DNA of 64,000 nt, from positions 2,046,001 to 2,110,000 of the forward strand of contig JAJTTP010000002.1 of NCBI GenBank assembly GCA_023313575.1, in the 5' to 3' direction. The position numbers were made by a program, and so were the translations under genes. Below are positions 59,106-64,000 of this stretch, piece after piece. This DNA comes from Eutypella sp. D-1. Its lineage: Eukaryota > Ascomycota > Sordariomycetes > Xylariales > Diatrypaceae. The stretch's first letter is position 1; each line of letters begins with the position of its first letter. Under the pieces are notes generated by a model that was not told where the DNA came from, made no database searches, and was given only the letters and a program-made list of their open reading frames with translations.

Positions 59106-62100
59106 GTTTGTGAAGTTCTAGGGGTGTAAGGTACTTTCGGTCGAGATATAGGAGGAATGTTGACGAAGATGGTAGTAGTAAGGGTAGTAGTAGGGCGGCA
59201 GGAAGAGGAATCGTTCGTAGAATGGTTATATTCGTAATGGATTCGTAAAAGTCGTCGTCGTCGTCGGAATAGAGAAACACGCACCACACGCGCACACGCA
59301 CACACAACAGCACCGACACTCTGCGCACCTAGCTAGACTATAGGAAGTCCAACCAAATAATAACTAACGTACCATGCGGTCGTATCACATGGCTAGGTGA
59401 ACGTTAGGTAGGGGGAGGTAGGCCAGGGACGGTGCAGGGTGGAGGGCGGAAGGCGGAAGGCGGAGGGCGGAGAACGGACCCGAGGATAAGGGGAGGGTAG
59501 TAGACTCGAGTACAAGGAGTATTGAGAGAGGTGAGGTCTTGTATGGAAATGAAGATACCCTAAGTAAAGTATCGTGAGGTTTCGAGTGTAACTCAAAAAG
59601 CTTGAGCCTGATGGGTGAAAGAACAATTGTTTACCTAGGTAGGTGATGATTTGGGGGAAGAAAGACTGGTATGGTAGATTGGTGGTTTGGTAGATTAGAA
59701 AAGTTGGGTGAGGATGAGTAGAGAGAGACGGAGAGAAGAAACGAAACGAGCAAGAAATGAAAGATAGGTAGATAGGCATAAACCGAGGAACTGATTCCTA
59801 GGTACTTGAGGTAACGGAGTAGGTAGTAGTAAAAAAGGAAGGATATGCCAATTTCCTGTCTCGCTCTCTCTCTCTCTCTCTCTGACTCTCTCGAGATCTC
59901 TATTGCTCTGCTTTTTTTTCTCTCTTGTTCAATCTCCCCACTCTCTTTCTTTCCCTTTTGCCTTTCCCTTTCTCTATTGTTGTTAGAGGCTTGTTCTTTG
60001 GTCCAAGAGGAGAAAGAAGGGGGGGAAACGTTGGAAAAGGTTCAAGGTTGAGTTGAGTGAGGTTGAAGTTAGTTAGTTGAATGGTAAGTGATGGATGGAT
60101 GAATGGTGGATGAATGGTAGATGGATCGGTGGACGGGTAACCCAGTAGGTTCAGTGGGTTTCAGTGGGTTCGGTCCTCTACATACAGAGTGGGTTCCTAG
60201 GTTGGCTGGGTTGGGTGGTGGAAAGGTGGAGACGACTTAAGGAAGCTAATACGTAGGTACCTAGGTTTGCTAGGCATTCCACATAACTAATCGATGTACC
60301 CAAGCGGACCTAATTGTGTCAAGTACTCCTATTGTACCCATTCATAACTCGCCTAGTACTGCCTGTATGTGACTAGTGTATGATTGGACCTTTATTCAGC
60401 AGCAAGTGAATGTGCTTATTGTAGTACTCGTCGTACCTTTTTGTCCTTAATGGACGTTATTTGTATTAAGGCCGGTCTACCCAACTCAAGTCGAAACGGT
60501 TCCTATTGTTTTATCACGAGAGAGAAAGAAGGAAGAGAAAAAGAAACCCCGAGTGATAGAGAAGAGAATGAAAATTTTCGAACAGGACAATAGGCATAGT
60601 CAAAGTCAAAAAGTTACAGGCACATACCTCTTACATACATATGTACATACATACTATGTAGGTACCTACAAACCTGGTACACACATCCAGTCAAGTAAGG
60701 TACCTAGGCAACCTTACAATAGGTACATGAATACATATTTAGCCCACCTGCAGCCACCAGCATACGGTACCTTGGTACTCAAATGCCTCCCTCGGCTAAG
60801 TGCGGAAAGGTCACCAAGTTGAATCGGATTATATGTACGAATAAAGAGGTATGTAGTAATCGTGATAAACCTATGTCAGGCATCCAATAGACAGCAGAAG
60901 TTTTAAGTTCTAAGTAGGAAGGAAGTGCTTTCCTTCAAGTAGTTGACATTACATTGAAACAGAGTTTTGGTATGCCAAGGTTGGCATTAGGTACTTGGCA
61001 AGCACCTGAACAGCCCTGACTGTCCACACCTGGGCAGACTGCCTGAAAAGTCGGGTTGGATGTGTACTTGTATGTATGTATTGTTTTTGTGTGTAATCTG
61101 TAGTGGGGCCCTATCTCTAGGTGGTTACAGTTTGAGAGGAACATCGGCCGATAGATACGATAAGTACAAAGAAGATACTTATATACCGAAATAGCAGGGG
61201 TCTGCCTACACGTATCCAAACACCTAGACAGGGATTTAAAGTTGTACTCACGTAGGTACCTTGGGAGGTACATATCCAGAGCAGCCCAGTGGACATGCAG
61301 CCTACTCTCTCGGCGGGAGCATTTTCCCTTTCCTTATCCCAACTTGGAACCCGTCTTGAATGTTCTCCAGCTTGAATGAAGGGTTTCCCGTTTCTTCCAG
61401 TTCGGTCTACAGGTCTACCTATCTCTCTGGCGCTACCATATGGGCAGGTCACCAAGGTCGCTGGACCAGTCATCGGGCCGGAGAGACAAAAGAAAAAAAA
61501 AGTTAAAGTTCATCCATCCCATACAGTACATAGTGATTGCATATACATAAGGGGGGCAGTGGGTGAGCAAACCTTTTGCCTTTCTAACCAGCCAGCCAAT
61601 CTCGTCCTTCAGTCCAAACATGTTGCCCATCTACATATATACCTATGAATCGTACAACAGCTTTCGTAACGGGGAGGGGAAACGGGGAACGGGAACGGGG
61701 AACGGGGGAAATGGTCACGCTTCTTCCCAGGTTGTCGTTGTTCGGAGTCCCGGATTACACAATTACTTCAGGCATGGATGTACCACAAGTAATGTACACT
61801 GTCAATTCTTTAGCGCGATGCAACGGGCGGATCTGCCTGCCGACTAGAGAATTGGTTCGACTTGGACGCGATGTGATGCGATGATGGGATGGACATGGAC
61901 ACGACTGACTGGCTGACTAAAACCTCGACAAAGTTGACTGCCAGACTGCATTCAATGCTGGAAACCTACATAGTAGAAAGCCAGGAAACAAGTACTTATT
62001 AAGATATCCCGTTCCCCTCCTGGGCTTACGTTTGTTATCACATATATGTAGCGATCAGTTGGGAAGAAAAAAAAAACGTTTATACGAAGCGGTCATGTAG

Positions 62101-64000
62101 TTACATCAGACGGGTTAAGTTTGCAACAGCCCCGGGGAAACCCACCAGATGATCTTACTCTAGCAGCTCAGGTACGGTACGTACGTGCTCACGGCTGAGC
62201 ATATGCAAGCATTCCGGTGAGACAGCTTTTCTATGTAGCGATCTTGCGACCAGCCCAGCCCCAGCCATACAGAAGCGATATCCAGGTGCCAGGTGGGTTC
62301 CTAAACAACAAAGGACAAGAAACATATGCTCCACTCGCGCGTATGCTATCATGGATACAAGAGAGATAAATGACTACTATTCAGGTATTCCAGCAGGGCC
62401 ACGACAGATAACTGTGTAAGTTAGGTGCCAAACAGCAACACCAACACCAACATCAAACCAAACCAACACTTAGTACCTACAACTTGACTGCCTACAAAGG
62501 TATAGGAGAAAAATCCTTCTCGTTTGCGGATGGATATTCCGCGCATCGAGCAATCCATACACGATGATGCTCGGCCAAACCCAAATAATTATAAAAAGAA
62601 AATAGAGAAAAAAAAAAAAAAAGAGGGTAGTGGTCCCATTTAGAAACCGCTATCTTCATTTCTTTCCCTCCAGATGCTACTGTATAGACGTCGTAAGAGG
62701 GACCGGATATCGGTCTTGATTACATCATTCTAGAAGCCCGAAGACTCACAACGGCGAACCAGCGGGCGCGAGGACGAAGAGGGCGAACGCGACCGCTAGC
62801 CGCAAATGCTCTTCTCCTCCCTTGCCAACCCCCCCCCCTGCTCCATTGCACTCTTCCAAATAGTGCATGTAGTAAGCCTCAAGAAGAGGCTGCTGTTAAT
62901 TGTCTTCTTCTTTCTACCTATGCAGTAGTAGTATGATCTTAGGTATGACAGAATGACTGAGGCCCCATGTGGCCCAGCAGCTACGTCGATGTCCACCTAG
63001 ACAGGGCCGTCGATGAAGATGATTCGGTAAGCTAGAGTAGAGGGCAAAGCCAGCCTTGGCCGTTACTACTCTCCCCCTCCCCCCGGGCAGCTGTGAGGCT
63101 GCTGTGCTGTGGGAGAGTTGAGGCACAGCGACTAGTTGGGGGCAACGTATCATCGATTGAATGGACACGGATGAAACGCAAAACGGGCCTTGCATCATCA
63201 TCAGCATCATACTACATACTACTAGTTAGTCACCAGTCACTACATATACCTACTGCACAACAACAGATAAACCTGCCACAGTCAAAGGGGTGTGCGTCGC
63301 GTCACTTTTACAGAGATAATTAGGTAGGTAGGTATGCAATAAGTTGTGCTACTTTCGTAGAACAGGTTTAAGGCGTTGCGCTGCCGCCGCGAAAGCTGCT
63401 ACTACTACAGAATATGACCCCAAGAAAACGGATCTTGTTTGCCGTTTCTTGATATTTCTATAGTCGATCAGGGGACCTGGTCACAGTGCACACACACACA
63501 CATAATTGCCCAGGCAAGCGGACAAGCCAAGGATGGGAATTACGGATCTGGGTGCCATTTTTAGCAACCCTTGAATGGGTAAAGCCACCTAAGGCTGGGT
63601 AGTCTTGGTAGTTAGTTATACTTATGTACTAAGTAACTAATAACTTAATAACTACAAGGCCTCACTCCCTCTTTAGGTATGACCCAAAAGAACATCTCTA
63701 GGGAGCTATGAGGCGCGCCACACATATCCACCCCTACCTAGATACCCTACATACATAGTAACTACGTAAGTTTAGTCTATAATGCAGCGGCGCAGCCGGC
63801 CTTTTCTCAACACGCCAACGTCGCTGGGTAACTAGCCCTATGTATGTGTGCCTAGCTACCCAGCTATGTGTATATAACATATATATATGTGTGTGTGTGC
63901 GTGCGTGTGTATGCAACGCCAGCAGAGCAGCCTTCATGTCTTGTCTGCCTGGGTATTCAAAGGATCGTGGGGTGAAGGCGAAGGCAAATTGTAATTGGCG
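59106..64000. other. Intergenic region to right edge
   Basis: Promoter of the ELL-like gene, then about 4 kb without a supportable gene. Features are a GGCGGA(A/G) tract (59441-59475), a CT repeat (59859-59884), several TAGGTACCTA palindromes (60252-60267, 60655-60672, 60697-60712), a G-rich block (61671-61708) and an A15 run near 62610. Confidence 0.55.
61671..61708 (+). other. G-quadruplex-forming candidate
   Basis: Six runs of three to five G (GGGG, GGGG, GGGG, GGG, GGGG, GGGGG) separated by 1-4 nt loops, mostly AAC. This meets the usual G3+N1-7 rule with two spare runs. Confidence 0.6.

Overview
The window looks like nuclear DNA of a filamentous ascomycete (Pezizomycotina, most likely Sordariomycetes). 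The basis is short GT-AG introns (mostly 50-160 nt) with CTAAC/CTGAC-type branch sites, genes typical of that group (an Sfp1-type zinc-finger regulator, Rcf2, Dus3, a BAP31/Yet3 homologue, the TFIIA large subunit, an Rrg1-type methyltransferase), and long microsatellite-rich intergenic DNA. I see no CRISPR array, operon, tRNA, rRNA or intact transposon. I assign no species.

Layout. 1-10.8 kb: no supportable gene. 10.86-14.08 kb (+): Sfp1-like C2H2 regulator, 4 exons. 14.1-19.8 kb: intergenic, with a TAGGG-type telomere-like patch near 16.03 kb. 19.79-20.50 kb (+): Rcf2-type HIG1 protein. 22.62-24.36 kb (-): six-bladed kelch protein. 26.96-28.12 kb (+): F-box-like fungal protein with an in-frame TAG. 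28.81-31.17 kb (+): tRNA-dihydrouridine synthase Dus3, 3 exons. 32.47-33.39 kb (+): BAP31/Yet3-like ER protein, 4 exons. 35.57-37.64 kb (+): TFIIA large subunit with an unusually long 808-nt first intron. 39.17-48.15 kb (-): four genes on one strand, namely a single-pass membrane protein, a novel protein with an in-frame TAG, an Rrg1-like methyltransferase, and an unknown protein. Between the last two is a 429-bp segment bounded by 17-nt inverted repeats. 48.2-56.7 kb: gene desert. 56.75-59.11 kb (-): probable ELL-like elongation factor, 3 exons. 59.1-64 kb: intergenic, with a strong G-quadruplex candidate near 61.69 kb.

How the genes relate. They are housekeeping or lineage-specific genes with separate promoters, not a cluster acting in one pathway. 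Three of them (Sfp1, TFIIA large subunit, ELL-like) act in Pol II transcription or its control. Dus3 modifies tRNA, Rcf2 sits in the respiratory chain, and the Yet3-like protein in the ER.

The observations most worth a second look are: two otherwise coding frames each broken by one TAG (27718-27720 and 42153-42155); the inverted-repeat-bounded segment at 46457-46885; and the TFIIA intron, which carries complementary AGTGA-type and TCACT-type repeat clusters. All exon borders were set by hand from splice consensus, reading frame and remembered family similarity. No search or alignment was run.
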